Shown here one piece after another: positions 1 to 5,036 of a stretch of DNA of 5,036 nucleotides. The stretch is from Candidatus Woesearchaeota archaeon (GTDB taxonomy: Archaea > Nanobdellota > Nanobdellia > Woesearchaeales > GW2011-AR9): the NCBI GenBank assembly GCA_016179995.1, contig JACPCC010000014.1, positions 1-5,036 on the forward strand. Direction: 5' to 3'. The translations under genes were made by a program, and so were the position numbers. The notes beneath the pieces are model-generated. The model worked only from the letters and a program-made list of their open reading frames with translations, was not told where the DNA came from and ran no database searches. Position 1 is the first letter of the stretch. Each line of letters begins with the position of its first letter.

Positions 1-606
1 GAAGTTATCAAAAAATTACAGGAATTGGATTTAAGAATTTCAGGCAAGATTCTTCTTGCTGCTGCTGTACTACTGAAAATAAAATCTAATCACTTAATCG
101 ACTTTGACTTATGCAATTTAGATAGACTGATTAATCAAGGCGAGGAAATGATGGAAGAAGAATTATACGAAGACCTCCTTTCTAACAAAACCAGAACTAA
201 AGAAAAATTTCCTCTTATTCCTAAAAATCCCCAGCCTCGCAGTCGCAAAGTTTCTGTCTATGACTTAGTTCAGGCACTGCAGGAAGCCCTTAACAGCAGG
301 AAAAAACTTCTAGTTCGTAGCCAGCCCACAAAATTTGAAATGCCTAAAAGAAAAGCAGATATCATGGGCATCATCAGAGAGATGTACTTTCGTATCAGCT
401 ATTACAACGATAAAGAGAAAGACAAAGAATTAACATTTACCCGTCTTTTACCGCCACAGGCCGGAAAGAAAGAAAGAGTTTATACATTCATACCCTTGCT
501 TCATTTGGAAAATGAATTAAAAATAGAAACAAAACAAGAAAAACCTTTTGACGAAATTTATGTGAAACTTCTCAACAAAAAGAATAAAGATTCAGAAGAG
601 AATTAG
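1..606 (+). CDS. scpA: Segregation and condensation protein A (kleisin), 5'-truncated
   Basis: The reading frame is open from base 1 and ends at TAG 604-606, giving 201 visible C-terminal residues; the true start lies upstream. ScpA is the kleisin that bridges the heads of an SMC dimer and helps compact and segregate chromosomes. The visible fragment begins with the conserved helix DLRISGKILLAAAVLLKIKS (visible residues 10-29), which matches the ScpA segment of the form ELDL-R-AG-FL--AA-LL--KS. An acidic, variable linker follows (about residues 45-65). The last 80 or so residues look like the C-terminal winged helix that contacts the SMC head, with the ending YTFIPLLHLENELKIETKQE then PFDEIYV. 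A TTG at base 25 could be read as a start, but the frame continues upstream with ScpA-like residues (EVIKKLQE), so it is internal. A partner smc gene may lie upstream, but this is not visible. No T-run terminator follows. Confidence 0.88.
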   Translation, partial: EVIKKLQELDLRISGKILLAAAVLLKIKSNHLIDFDLCNLDRLINQGEEMMEEELYEDLLSNKTRTKEKFPLIPKNPQPRSRKVSVYDLVQALQEALNSRKKLLVRSQPTKFEMPKRKADIMGIIREMYFRISYYNDKEKDKELTFTRLLPPQAGKKERVYTFIPLLHLENELKIETKQEKPFDEIYVKLLNKKNKDSEEN

Positions 607-631
607 ATAATCATAAGTCCATTTAAACACA

Positions 632-667
632 ACTAAACAAAGTACTAAACAAAGTACTAAACAATAT
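632..667. repeat. Three-copy 12-bp tandem direct repeat
   Basis: The unit ACTAAACAAAGT occurs exactly at 632-643 and 644-655. A third copy, ACTAAACAATAT, at 656-667 differs only in its last three bases. The array begins 26 bp after the scpA stop codon. It could be a replication-slippage product, a protein-binding array or part of the scpA 3' UTR; the sequence alone does not decide. Confidence 0.85.
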
Positions 668-770
668 TCTAAAAACAGAGGCACAATCTTTTTAAATGGT
701 TATAGTTATAACGAGTTAATTAAAGAGAAAGAGTGAATCATCTTAAAAGGGATAGTGTTCTGAGAATAAA

Positions 771-778
771 TTTAAAAA
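771..778 (+). promoter_or_regulatory. Candidate TATA box for lonB
   Basis: TTTAAAAA is preceded by a purine-rich stretch (GAGAATAAA, 762-770) that could act as a BRE. A start site 24-27 bp downstream would give a leader of about 50 nt before the lonB ATG at 852. ATTTAAC at 813-819 is an alternative that would give a leader of roughly 10 nt, which fits the lack of a Shine-Dalgarno motif better. Which one is used cannot be settled from the sequence. Confidence 0.35.
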
Positions 779-851
779 AGACTCCACAAAAGACCCTACT
801 CAAAAGCTTCACATTTAACACAAACCAATACAAAAACTATTCCTATTTAAT

Positions 852-2729
852 ATGAAATCCACTGCCAATTTAGCTGTCCCGGAAAAAATTGTTGACCAAG
901 TCATCGGTCAAGATCACGCTGTAGAGATTATCAAAAAAGCCGCGCAGCAGCGTCGTCATGTCTTGCTCATCGGCGATCCTGGAACAGGAAAATCCATGTT
1001 GGGCTTTGCTTTAGCGGAACTCCTCCCAAAATCAGAATTAAAAGATATCTTAGCTTATCCTAACCCTAACGATGAAAACCAGCCTTTGATTAAAGAAATG
1101 CCTGCTGGCAAAGGCCGCGAAGAAGCAAAAAAATACTTATTTGATTCACAGAAAGTATTGAAAAACAATAACTTTTTATTATTTCTCGTCGCGATTGCCA
1201 CACTTATCGCCCCTTGGTGGATTCGCTACCATTACAAATCAGATTTGATGTTTACTGCTTTCTTTTTAGGAGGAATGCTTTTTCTCGCTGCTTTCTCCAT
1301 CATTATAAGTATGGGACCTAGAATGTTTGCCCGTCAATCTAATTTTATCTCTCCAAAAGTGATAGTCGATAATTTTGGACAAAAACAAGCGCCTTTCTAC
1401 GATGCTACAGGAAGCCATGCTGGCGCACTTTTGGGAGACGTACTGCATGATCCATTTCAGTCAGGTGGTCTAGGCACTCCTGCCAATCTTAGAGTAATCG
1501 CCGGAATGATTCATAAAGCACATTTAGGAGTTTTATTCATCGATGAAATTGCCACACTAGATCCTCGCACACAGCAAGAATTACTATCATCATTACAAGA
1601 ACGTAAATTTCCCATAACTGGACAATCTGAACGCTCCGCAGGAGCTATGGTCAGAACTGAACCTGTACCTTGTGATTTTGTACTAGTTGCTGCGGGAAAT
1701 TTAGAAACTATCAAAAATATGCATCCGGCCCTGCGCTCCCGTATTAGAGGATATGGATATGAGGTTTACATGAAAGAAACCATGCTCGATACTCCTGAAA
1801 ATCGTCTGAAGATAGCTCGTTTTATCGCTCAGGAAGTAAAAAAAGAGAAGGGTAAAATACCTCACTTCTCTCTTGAAGCTGTCAATGTCATTGTCGAAGA
1901 AGCCCGCCGTAGAGCTAACCGTAAAAAACACTTAACTTTACATCTACGTGGTTTGGGCGGTTTAGTCCGCGCTGCAGGCGACTTGGCTAAAGAAAGAAAT
2001 TCTCCATTAGTTATGGCTGTTCATGTTACCGAAGCAAAAATACTAGCCCGGCCTTTGGAACAGCAAATAGCCGATCAATTCATCGAACGCAAAAAAGAAT
2101 ATGAGATTATAGTTACCAGCGGAAAACAAATCGGCCGTGTCAATGGATTAGCCGTTATAGGCGGTGGAAGCGCTTACTCTGGTATTCTCCTGCCCATAGA
2201 ATCAGAAGTAACTCCCGGCGGTAAAAAATCAGAAATAATTGCTACTGGAAAACTAGGCGAAATAGCCAAAGAAGCTATTAAAAACGTATCCGCTATTATC
2301 ATGAAATACTTTGGTGAAGACATTAAAGAAACTAAAGATGTCTTTGTCCAATTCCTGCAGACTTATGAAGGTGTAGAAGGCGACTCCGCTTCAATTGCTG
2401 TAGCCACGGCCATAATTTCTGCTTTGAAAAAAATACCTGTCCATCAAGAAGTTGCCATGACTGGCTCTCTATCTGTACGTGGAGAAGTTCTTCCAGTAGG
2501 CGGTGTTTCCTCAAAAGTTGAAGCCGCTATAGATGCAGGAATTAAAGTAATTCTTGTACCCAAAGCTAATTTGCAGGATATTGTTGTAGACACGCAAAAA
2601 TTAAAACAAGTAACAATTATACCTGTAACTTGTATTGAAGAAGTGCTGGAAAATGCCCTTAGCTGGAACGGGCAAAGTAAACTTAAAGAACGCATTTTTA
2701 ACAACAAAAACAACAAGAAAATTTCATAA
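852..2729 (+). CDS. lonB: Archaeal membrane-bound ATP-dependent protease LonB
   Basis: This is a complete 625-residue protein, a normal length for archaeal LonB. LonB unfolds and degrades misfolded or regulatory proteins as a membrane-tethered ring with its active domains in the cytoplasm. The AAA+ module has Walker A GDPGTGKS (residues 41-48), Walker B LFIDE (228-232), a sensor-1 region AAGN (280-283), probable arginine-finger residues in ALRSRIRG (293-300) and a sensor-2 region [15 protein letters not shown] (365-379). Two hydrophobic segments (about 107-124 and 132-153) sit between Walker A and Walker B, the hallmark membrane insertion of LonB. The protease domain has the S16 Ser-Lys dyad: EGDSAS with Ser512 and GGVSSK with Lys555, 43 residues apart as in other Lon proteases. 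All key residues are present, so it should be active. ATG at 852 places the family's usual N-terminal [17 protein letters not shown] directly after it. No Shine-Dalgarno motif precedes it. Confidence 0.97.
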   Translation: MKSTANLAVPEKIVDQVIGQDHAVEIIKKAAQQRRHVLLIGDPGTGKSMLGFALAELLPKSELKDILAYPNPNDENQPLIKEMPAGKGREEAKKYLFDSQKVLKNNNFLLFLVAIATLIAPWWIRYHYKSDLMFTAFFLGGMLFLAAFSIIISMGPRMFARQSNFISPKVIVDNFGQKQAPFYDATGSHAGALLGDVLHDPFQSGGLGTPANLRVIAGMIHKAHLGVLFIDEIATLDPRTQQELLSSLQERKFPITGQSERSAGAMVRTEPVPCDFVLVAAGNLETIKNMHPALRSRIRGYGYEVYMKETMLDTPENRLKIARFIAQEVKKEKGKIPHFSLEAVNVIVEEARRRANRKKHLTLHLRGLGGLVRAAGDLAKERNSPLVMAVHVTEAKILARPLEQQIADQFIERKKEYEIIVTSGKQIGRVNGLAVIGGGSAYSGILLPIESEVTPGGKKSEIIATGKLGEIAKEAIKNVSAIIMKYFGEDIKETKDVFVQFLQTYEGVEGDSASIAVATAIISALKKIPVHQEVAMTGSLSVRGEVLPVGGVSSKVEAAIDAGIKVILVPKANLQDIVVDTQKLKQVTIIPVTCIEEVLENALSWNGQSKLKERIFNNKNNKKIS

Positions 2730-2757
2730 AATTATTTGAGAGAGTGAAATTTTCTAG

Positions 2758-2806
2758 TGTTTATAAAGTTAAGAGTAATAAGTATCATTTTCAAACTTTA
2801 TAAACA
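2758..2806. repeat. Perfect 13-bp inverted repeat downstream of lonB
   Basis: TGTTTATAAAGTT at 2758-2770 is exactly complementary to AACTTTATAAACA at 2794-2806, with a 23-nt spacer. It starts 28 bp after the lonB stop codon. As RNA it would make a long AU-rich hairpin in the lonB 3' UTR. As DNA each arm contains TTTATAAA, which resembles a TATA box on either strand. No T-run follows the right arm, so it is not a classical intrinsic terminator. It could be an operator for a dimeric regulator or a 3'-end processing structure. Confidence 0.8.
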
Positions 2807-2879
2807 ATGAAAAATACAGTAAAACGACAAAAAAAATCAAAACCTTTAAAAAAGAGGCTTGAAATCAAGTGCAGATAGT

Positions 2880-2911
2880 AAATAAAAACGAAAACAAATA
2901 AAAACAAAAGT
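2880..2911. repeat. A-rich imperfect direct repeat upstream of rps8e
   Basis: AAATAAAAAC occurs at 2880-2889 and again at 2896-2905, spaced 16 bp apart, and the following bases are similar (GAAAAC versus AAAAGT). It lies in a strongly A-biased stretch (about 2880-2959) between lonB and rps8e. It may only be low-complexity promoter DNA. Confidence 0.5.
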
Positions 2912-2930
2912 AATTAAACACTAAATAAAA

Positions 2931-2938
2931 TTTAAAAA
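2931..2938 (+). promoter_or_regulatory. Candidate TATA box for rps8e (leaderless geometry)
   Basis: TTTAAAAA is centred about 25-26 bp upstream of the rps8e ATG at 2960, the spacing expected if transcription starts at or next to the start codon. No Shine-Dalgarno motif is visible between it and the ATG. Another TTTAAAAA at 2845-2852 would give a leader of roughly 85-90 nt and is an alternative. The whole spacer is A-rich, which makes chance TATA-like matches common. Confidence 0.4.
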
Positions 2939-2959
2939 AAATAAAACGAGACAACAAAA

Positions 2960-3337
2960 ATGGCACGCTCACAAAGAAAGTCCCGCCGTAAATCTTCCGG
3001 CGGATTATATCATTATTCTCGAGGTAAAAGAAAACGAGAATTAGCTGGATTCAATGCTTTAACTAAACTAGGAGAAAAGAAAGAATTACGTTCTAAAAGA
3101 GTTTTAGGCGGACACAAAAAAGACTTATTATTAGCCGTCAAAGAAATTAACGTTGCCGATAAAAAAGGCAAAACCATTAAAACAGAGATAATTAGTGTTC
3201 TGGAAAATACAGCAAACCCGAACTTAGTACGGCGCAGCGTATTAACCAAAGGCACTATAGTTGAGACTAAATTAGGCAAAGTAAGAATCACTAGCCGTCC
3301 CGGACAAGAAGGATTGATTAATGGAGAATTGCTTTAA
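2960..3337 (+). CDS. rps8e: 30S ribosomal protein S8e
   Basis: This complete 125-residue protein matches the archaeal S8e length and pattern from end to end. S8e is a small-subunit protein shared by archaea and eukaryotes and absent from bacteria; it binds 16S rRNA. The very basic N-terminus (MARSQRKSRRKSSGG, then RGKRKREL at 21-28) is typical and likely threads into rRNA. The middle has RSKRVLGGHKKDLLLA (44-59). The C-terminal half carries the family signature ENTANPNLVRRSVLTKGTIVE (starting at 82) and KVRITSRPGQEGLING (107-122). The ATG at 2960 is the only reasonable start and gives the canonical MAR start. The gene stands alone, with a TATA-like element about 25 bp upstream and a T-rich tract directly after the stop. 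Confidence 0.97.
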   Translation: MARSQRKSRRKSSGGLYHYSRGKRKRELAGFNALTKLGEKKELRSKRVLGGHKKDLLLAVKEINVADKKGKTIKTEIISVLENTANPNLVRRSVLTKGTIVETKLGKVRITSRPGQEGLINGELL

Positions 3338-3338
3338 G

Positions 3339-3357
3339 TTTTTTAATATTTATTTTT
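3339..3357 (+). terminator. T-rich transcription terminator of rps8e
   Basis: A run of six T (3339-3344) begins one base after the rps8e stop codon and a run of five T (3353-3357) follows. Clustered T-runs without a strong hairpin are the usual archaeal termination signal. A small 6-bp palindrome (TATCTC, TT, GAGATA; 3369-3382) lies just beyond and may belong to the 3' end. Confidence 0.6.
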
Positions 3358-3443
3358 AGTGTTACTTATATCTCTTGAGATAATTAATCAATAATCTTCT
3401 TAATATTTTAATAGTTTGATTTGAAAAACCACTTTTCACTTTA

Positions 3444-3457
3444 GGAAAATTTAAATA
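3444..3457 (+). promoter_or_regulatory. BRE/TATA promoter of tRNA-Ser
   Basis: GGAAAA (3444-3449), a BRE-like purine stretch, runs directly into TTTAAATA (3450-3457), a near-ideal archaeal TATA box. The box is centred about 29-30 bp before the first base of the mature tRNA. The predicted transcription start (24-27 bp downstream) is therefore at or within a few bases of the tRNA 5' end, so there is little or no 5' leader. Confidence 0.7.
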
Positions 3458-3482
3458 GGAACTGCCTGTTTTTGTTAATTAA

Positions 3483-3619
3483 GCCACGGTGGCACAATCT
3501 GGTAATGCGCAAGATTGCTATCGCGTTGATGCAAGAAGGAATAATTCCATCGATGAGCATCAAATCTTCGCAGATATCTTGTCCCTCTGGGATTCCCGGT
3601 TCAAATCCGGGCCGTGGCG
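3483..3619 (+). tRNA. tRNA-Ser(GCT) with a 55-nt intron
   Basis: The acceptor stem GCCACGG (3483-3489) pairs with CCGTGGC (3612-3618), followed by discriminator G at 3619; CCA is not encoded. The D arm has GCA/TGC pairing with a GG in the loop (3501-3502). The anticodon stem is CAAGA (3510-3514) with TCTTG (3577-3581), and the loop is TTGCTAA once the intron is removed, giving anticodon GCT (3517-3519) for AGC/AGU codons. The long variable arm TCCC-TCT-GGGA (3582-3592) and G73 are serine features. The T arm is CCCGG-TTCAAAT-CCGGG (3595-3611). Exons 3483-3520 and 3576-3619 give an 82-nt mature tRNA. The intron is at the canonical 37/38 position. The central 4-bp helix is TTGC (3515-3518) with GCAG (3570-3573), with 3-nt bulges TAT and ATA, each cut after the second base. 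Confidence 0.93.
3521..3575 (+). other. tRNA intron at position 37/38
   Basis: The 55-nt intron lies between A37 (3520) and A38 (3576). It should be excised by the archaeal splicing endonuclease at a bulge-helix-bulge. The splice-site side is canonical, but the intron side of the motif is weak: bases 3522-3525 and 3564-3569 pair poorly before a good 7-bp helix TTGATGC (3526-3532) with GCATCAA (3557-3563). This suggests a relaxed motif. The interior contains the small palindrome GGAATAATTCC (3538-3548). No box C/D sRNA or reading frame is convincing inside it. Confidence 0.85.
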
Positions 3620-3632
3620 TTCTTTCTATTTT
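3620..3632 (+). terminator. T-rich terminator of tRNA-Ser
   Basis: TTCTTTCTATTTT begins immediately after the discriminator base. This pyrimidine and T-rich tract with no hairpin fits archaeal tRNA termination, and leaves a very short 3' trailer. Confidence 0.55.
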
Positions 3633-3671
3633 AAACAATTAATTCAATCAGATTAAAAACAACCACAACAC

Positions 3672-3696
3672 TTATATATGTATAACCACATATTTA
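3672..3696 (+). promoter_or_regulatory. Promoter and candidate operator of the toxin-antitoxin operon
   Basis: TTATATAT (3672-3679) is a good TATA box, centred about 26 bp before base 3701, so the leader would be about 12 nt. It overlaps an inverted repeat: TATATATGT (3673-3681) and ACATATTTA (3688-3696) are complementary except at one position and are spaced by 6 nt. The central six bases of each arm, ATATGT and ACATAT, match perfectly. A ribbon-helix-helix antitoxin commonly represses its own promoter at such a site, so this is a candidate autoregulatory operator. Confidence 0.5.
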
Positions 3697-3702
3697 TGGA
3701 TT

Positions 3703-3708
3703 GGTGAT
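3703..3708 (+). promoter_or_regulatory. Shine-Dalgarno site of the antitoxin gene
   Basis: GGTGAT is an exact complement of the AUCACC near the 3' end of archaeal 16S rRNA. It ends 4 bases before the ATG at 3713. This favours ATG 3713 over the in-frame TTG 3701 and GTG 3704, which overlap or precede it, and over ATG 3722. Confidence 0.7.
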
Positions 3709-3712
3709 TATA

Positions 3713-3934
3713 ATGGGAAACATGACTCTAGCAATACCAAATAATATACAAGATGAGATGAAACATTTTTCTGAGATAAGATGGAGTGAAGTAGCAAGAA
3801 AAGCCATAGTTGAAAAAATTGAAACTTTAAAGTTAGCAGAGAAACTTGCTGAAAAAAGCAAATTAACTCAGAAAGATGTGGAGGATTTTAGCAAAAAAAT
3901 AAGATCATTGGCAAGCAAGAGGTTTCTTGAATGA
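3713..3934 (+). CDS. vapB: VapB-like antitoxin (ribbon-helix-helix type)
   Basis: The protein has 73 residues from ATG 3713 to TGA 3932-3934. The first 35 residues read like a ribbon-helix-helix DNA-binding domain: a short beta strand (NMTLAIPNNI, residues 3-12), helix 1 (QDEMKHFSEI) and helix 2 introduced by RWSEVARKAIVEKI (23-36), a WSEVARKAI pattern common in archaeal VapB antitoxins. The remaining half is charged and helical (KLAEKLAEKSKLTQKDVEDF and on) and probably wraps the toxin. It should neutralise the downstream PIN ribonuclease and repress the shared promoter. The gene overlaps the toxin by ATGA (3931-3934), so translation is likely coupled. Family assignment rests on the domain pattern and its partner. 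In-frame TTG 3701 would add four residues but would destroy the Shine-Dalgarno logic. Confidence 0.8.
   Translation: MGNMTLAIPNNIQDEMKHFSEIRWSEVARKAIVEKIETLKLAEKLAEKSKLTQKDVEDFSKKIRSLASKRFLE
3919..3923 (+). promoter_or_regulatory. Shine-Dalgarno site of the toxin gene
   Basis: GAGGT lies inside the antitoxin coding region and ends 7 bases before the toxin ATG at 3931. It supports that start and, with the ATGA overlap, allows both re-initiation and independent initiation. Confidence 0.65.
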
Positions 3935-4347
3935 AAATAGTTTTAGATTCTAATGTTTTGTTTTCAGCTTTAATCAAAGATTCTGTGACTAGGAAACTAA
4001 TTTTAGAATACGACGATTTATTCTTATTTCCTTTTTATATCTTTGAAGAAATGGAAGAACATAAAGGGGAGTTAATGATAAAGTCTAAGATGGAGAAAGA
4101 TAAATTTGAGGAACTTTTAGAGCTTCTCTTGAAGAAAGTGATCATTGTGTCAAAAGAAGACTTAAAAATACATAAAGAGGAATCATTAGAGATTGTTAAA
4201 GATATAGATAAAGATGATACTGTGTTTATAGCTTGCGCATTAGCTTATCCAGAGAGCATAATTTGGTCAGATGACAAAAAACTAAAAGAACAGAATAAAG
4301 TAAAAATATTGAACACCTCTGAAATTATTGCCTTACTGAATAAATAA
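3931..4347 (+). CDS. vapC: PIN-domain ribonuclease toxin (VapC-like)
   Basis: The product is a complete 138-residue single PIN domain, the usual size for VapC-type toxins. These metal-dependent endoribonucleases cut tRNA, rRNA or mRNA and arrest translation when freed from their antitoxin. The acidic residues expected in the active site are present: Asp6 in VLDSNVLFSAL, Glu39 or Glu40 in IFEEMEEH, Asp95 or Asp96 in DIDKDDTVFIACALA, and Asp114 or Asp115 in IIWSDDKKL. The middle part, FPFYIFEEMEEHKGELMIKSKM (34-55), resembles the PIN_2-like branch common in archaea. The ATG overlaps the antitoxin stop codon and has its own GAGGT. The gene ends only 7 bp from the stop of the convergent lysS gene. 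The RNA target cannot be read from the sequence; an orphan PIN nuclease is less likely given the partner gene. Confidence 0.88.
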   Translation: MKIVLDSNVLFSALIKDSVTRKLILEYDDLFLFPFYIFEEMEEHKGELMIKSKMEKDKFEELLELLLKKVIIVSKEDLKIHKEESLEIVKDIDKDDTVFIACALAYPESIIWSDDKKLKEQNKVKILNTSEIIALLNK

Positions 4348-4354
4348 ACCACGA

Positions 4355-5036
4355 CTACTTACTCTCTTCCTTCTTCTCTTCCTTTTTCCCTTCTTCAACC
4401 ACTGGTTTCATCGTCGGAAATAGAATAACATCCCTGATAGAATCTTGTGCCGTCAAGAGCATGACCATCCTATCTACACCAATACCAATTCCACAATTAG
4501 GAGGTAATCCAACTTCCAAAGCATTGATATAATCTTCATCCATGGGATGAGCTTCTTCATCACCGCCACGACCTTTGGCAGCTTGTTCTTCTAATAATTT
4601 TCTTTGTAAAATTGGATCAGTTAATTCAGAGTAAGAATTACCAACTTCCCAGCCATTGATAAAAGGTTCAACTCGTTCAATCAATTCGGGATTATCACGA
4701 TGTGTTTTTGCCAGAGGACAAGATTCTCTAGGGTGGTCAATAATGTGTGTAGGTTGAACTAACTTATCTTCACATAATTCTTCAAAGAGACTGAAAATCA
4801 TAATTCCGCGATTAACATCGCCTTCGATTTCCACATTATAATTACGGCAGATATTGACCAAATCATCGTCTGAAAGAGAATCTACATCTATATTGGCATG
4901 AATTTTCAAAGCTTCTTTCATGGTCAACCTTTTCCAAGGCGCTTTTAGCTCAATATCATGATCACGATATTTGATTACGGTTGTACCCAATACTTTCTTA
5001 GCTACATATTCCCACAGTTCTTCAGTCAAACGCATA
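4355..5036 (-). CDS. lysS: Class II lysyl-tRNA synthetase, C-terminal part (N-terminus beyond the window)
   Basis: The frame is open to the window edge, giving 227 codons before TAG at 4357-4355. The enzyme charges tRNA-Lys with lysine. The visible part covers the second half of the class II catalytic domain: [17 protein letters not shown], then [12 protein letters not shown] (32-43 from the Met at 5035), [16 protein letters not shown] (95-110), [20 protein letters not shown] (125-144), [15 protein letters not shown] (165-179), and motif 3 [14 protein letters not shown] (182-195) followed by [13 protein letters not shown] (199-211). These identify LysRS rather than AspRS or AsnRS. The Met at 5035-5033 aligns inside the family domain and is not the start. 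The last 15 residues are a Lys/Glu-rich tail beyond the usual end. The gene points toward the toxin gene. Confidence 0.95.
   Translation of the reverse strand, partial: MRLTEELWEYVAKKVLGTTVIKYRDHDIELKAPWKRLTMKEALKIHANIDVDSLSDDDLVNICRNYNVEIEGDVNRGIMIFSLFEELCEDKLVQPTHIIDHPRESCPLAKTHRDNPELIERVEPFINGWEVGNSYSELTDPILQRKLLEEQAAKGRGGDEEAHPMDEDYINALEVGLPPNCGIGIGVDRMVMLLTAQDSIRDVILFPTMKPVVEEGKKEEKKEESK

Larger units (their letters stand above)
607..851. other. AT-rich spacer between scpA and lonB
   Basis: I see no convincing gene in these 245 bases. The spacer holds a three-copy 12-bp tandem repeat (632-667) and several TATA-like stretches: TTTTTAAAT at 689-697, TTTAAAAA at 771-778 and ATTTAAC at 813-819. 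No strong box C/D pair, tRNA or long hairpin stands out. It most likely carries the lonB promoter and the 3' end of the scpA transcript. Confidence 0.6.

Noticed and set aside
25..606. Start of scpA at TTG 25
   Set aside because: The frame is open to base 1 and the upstream residues fit the ScpA family, so the gene is cut by the window edge.
632..667. CRISPR array
   Set aside because: The 12-bp units are directly adjacent with no spacers and are too short for CRISPR repeats.
725..764. Possible C/D-box sRNA in the scpA-lonB spacer
   Set aside because: A CTGA occurs at 760-763, but the upstream GTGAATC is too far from the box C consensus and no second box pair is seen.
2444..2716. Ninety-codon minus-strand frame within lonB, and the other minus-strand frames inside lonB and rps8e
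   Set aside because: They lie wholly opposite strongly conserved coding sequence and show no recognisable domains.
3521..3575. Box C/D-like sRNA inside the tRNA intron
   Set aside because: TTGATGC and CGATGAG resemble box C only partly, and no CTGA box D is present in the intron.
3441..3638. Reading frame of 65 codons on the minus strand
   Set aside because: It is antisense to the tRNA. Its RPGFEPGI segment is the familiar false peptide produced by translating a tRNA T arm in reverse.
3483..3700. Integrated element at the tRNA-Ser 3' end with a duplicated attachment site
   Set aside because: No copy of the tRNA 3' end is repeated in the window and no integrase is present, so insertion by site-specific recombination is not supported.
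4355..5035. Start of lysS at the Met codon 5035-5033
   Set aside because: This Met lies within the class II catalytic domain before a conserved [15 protein letters not shown] helix; most of the enzyme must lie beyond the window.

Overview
The window looks like a chromosomal segment of an AT-rich archaeon. It encodes ribosomal protein S8e (absent from bacteria), a membrane-anchored archaeal-type LonB protease, and a tRNA-Ser(GCU) interrupted by an intron next to the anticodon with bulge-helix-bulge-like splice sites. Promoters look like archaeal TATA boxes and terminators like U-rich tracts. The mix of a ScpA kleisin, class II lysyl-tRNA synthetase, compact spacing and apparently leaderless genes would fit a DPANN lineage (Woesearchaeota/Pacearchaeota-like), but that placement is inference from gene style only.

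Layout: 1-606 (+) is the 3' part of scpA, cut by the window edge. 607-851 is an AT-rich spacer with three 12-bp tandem repeats and candidate promoter elements. 852-2729 (+) is complete lonB. 2730-2959 is an A-rich spacer with a perfect 13-bp inverted repeat and the rps8e promoter. 2960-3337 (+) is complete rps8e, followed by a T-rich terminator. 3483-3619 (+) is tRNA-Ser(GCT) with a 55-nt intron, its own TATA box and a T-rich terminator. 3713-4347 (+) is a two-gene toxin-antitoxin operon (VapB-like antitoxin, PIN-domain VapC-like toxin) joined by an ATGA overlap. 4355-5036 (-) is the C-terminal part of class II lysS, convergent with the toxin and separated from it by 7 bp.

Most genes are housekeeping: chromosome organisation (scpA), membrane protein quality control (lonB), translation (rps8e, tRNA-Ser, lysS). 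The accessory element is the vapBC-like pair. It differs from its neighbours in having clear Shine-Dalgarno motifs, whereas lonB and rps8e show none, and it has a candidate autoregulatory operator at its TATA box. The most distinctive structure is the tRNA intron, whose 3' part duplicates a piece of the anticodon stem and can form an alternative pairing with the 5' exon. I did not find a large novel system; the findings are local structures worth testing.
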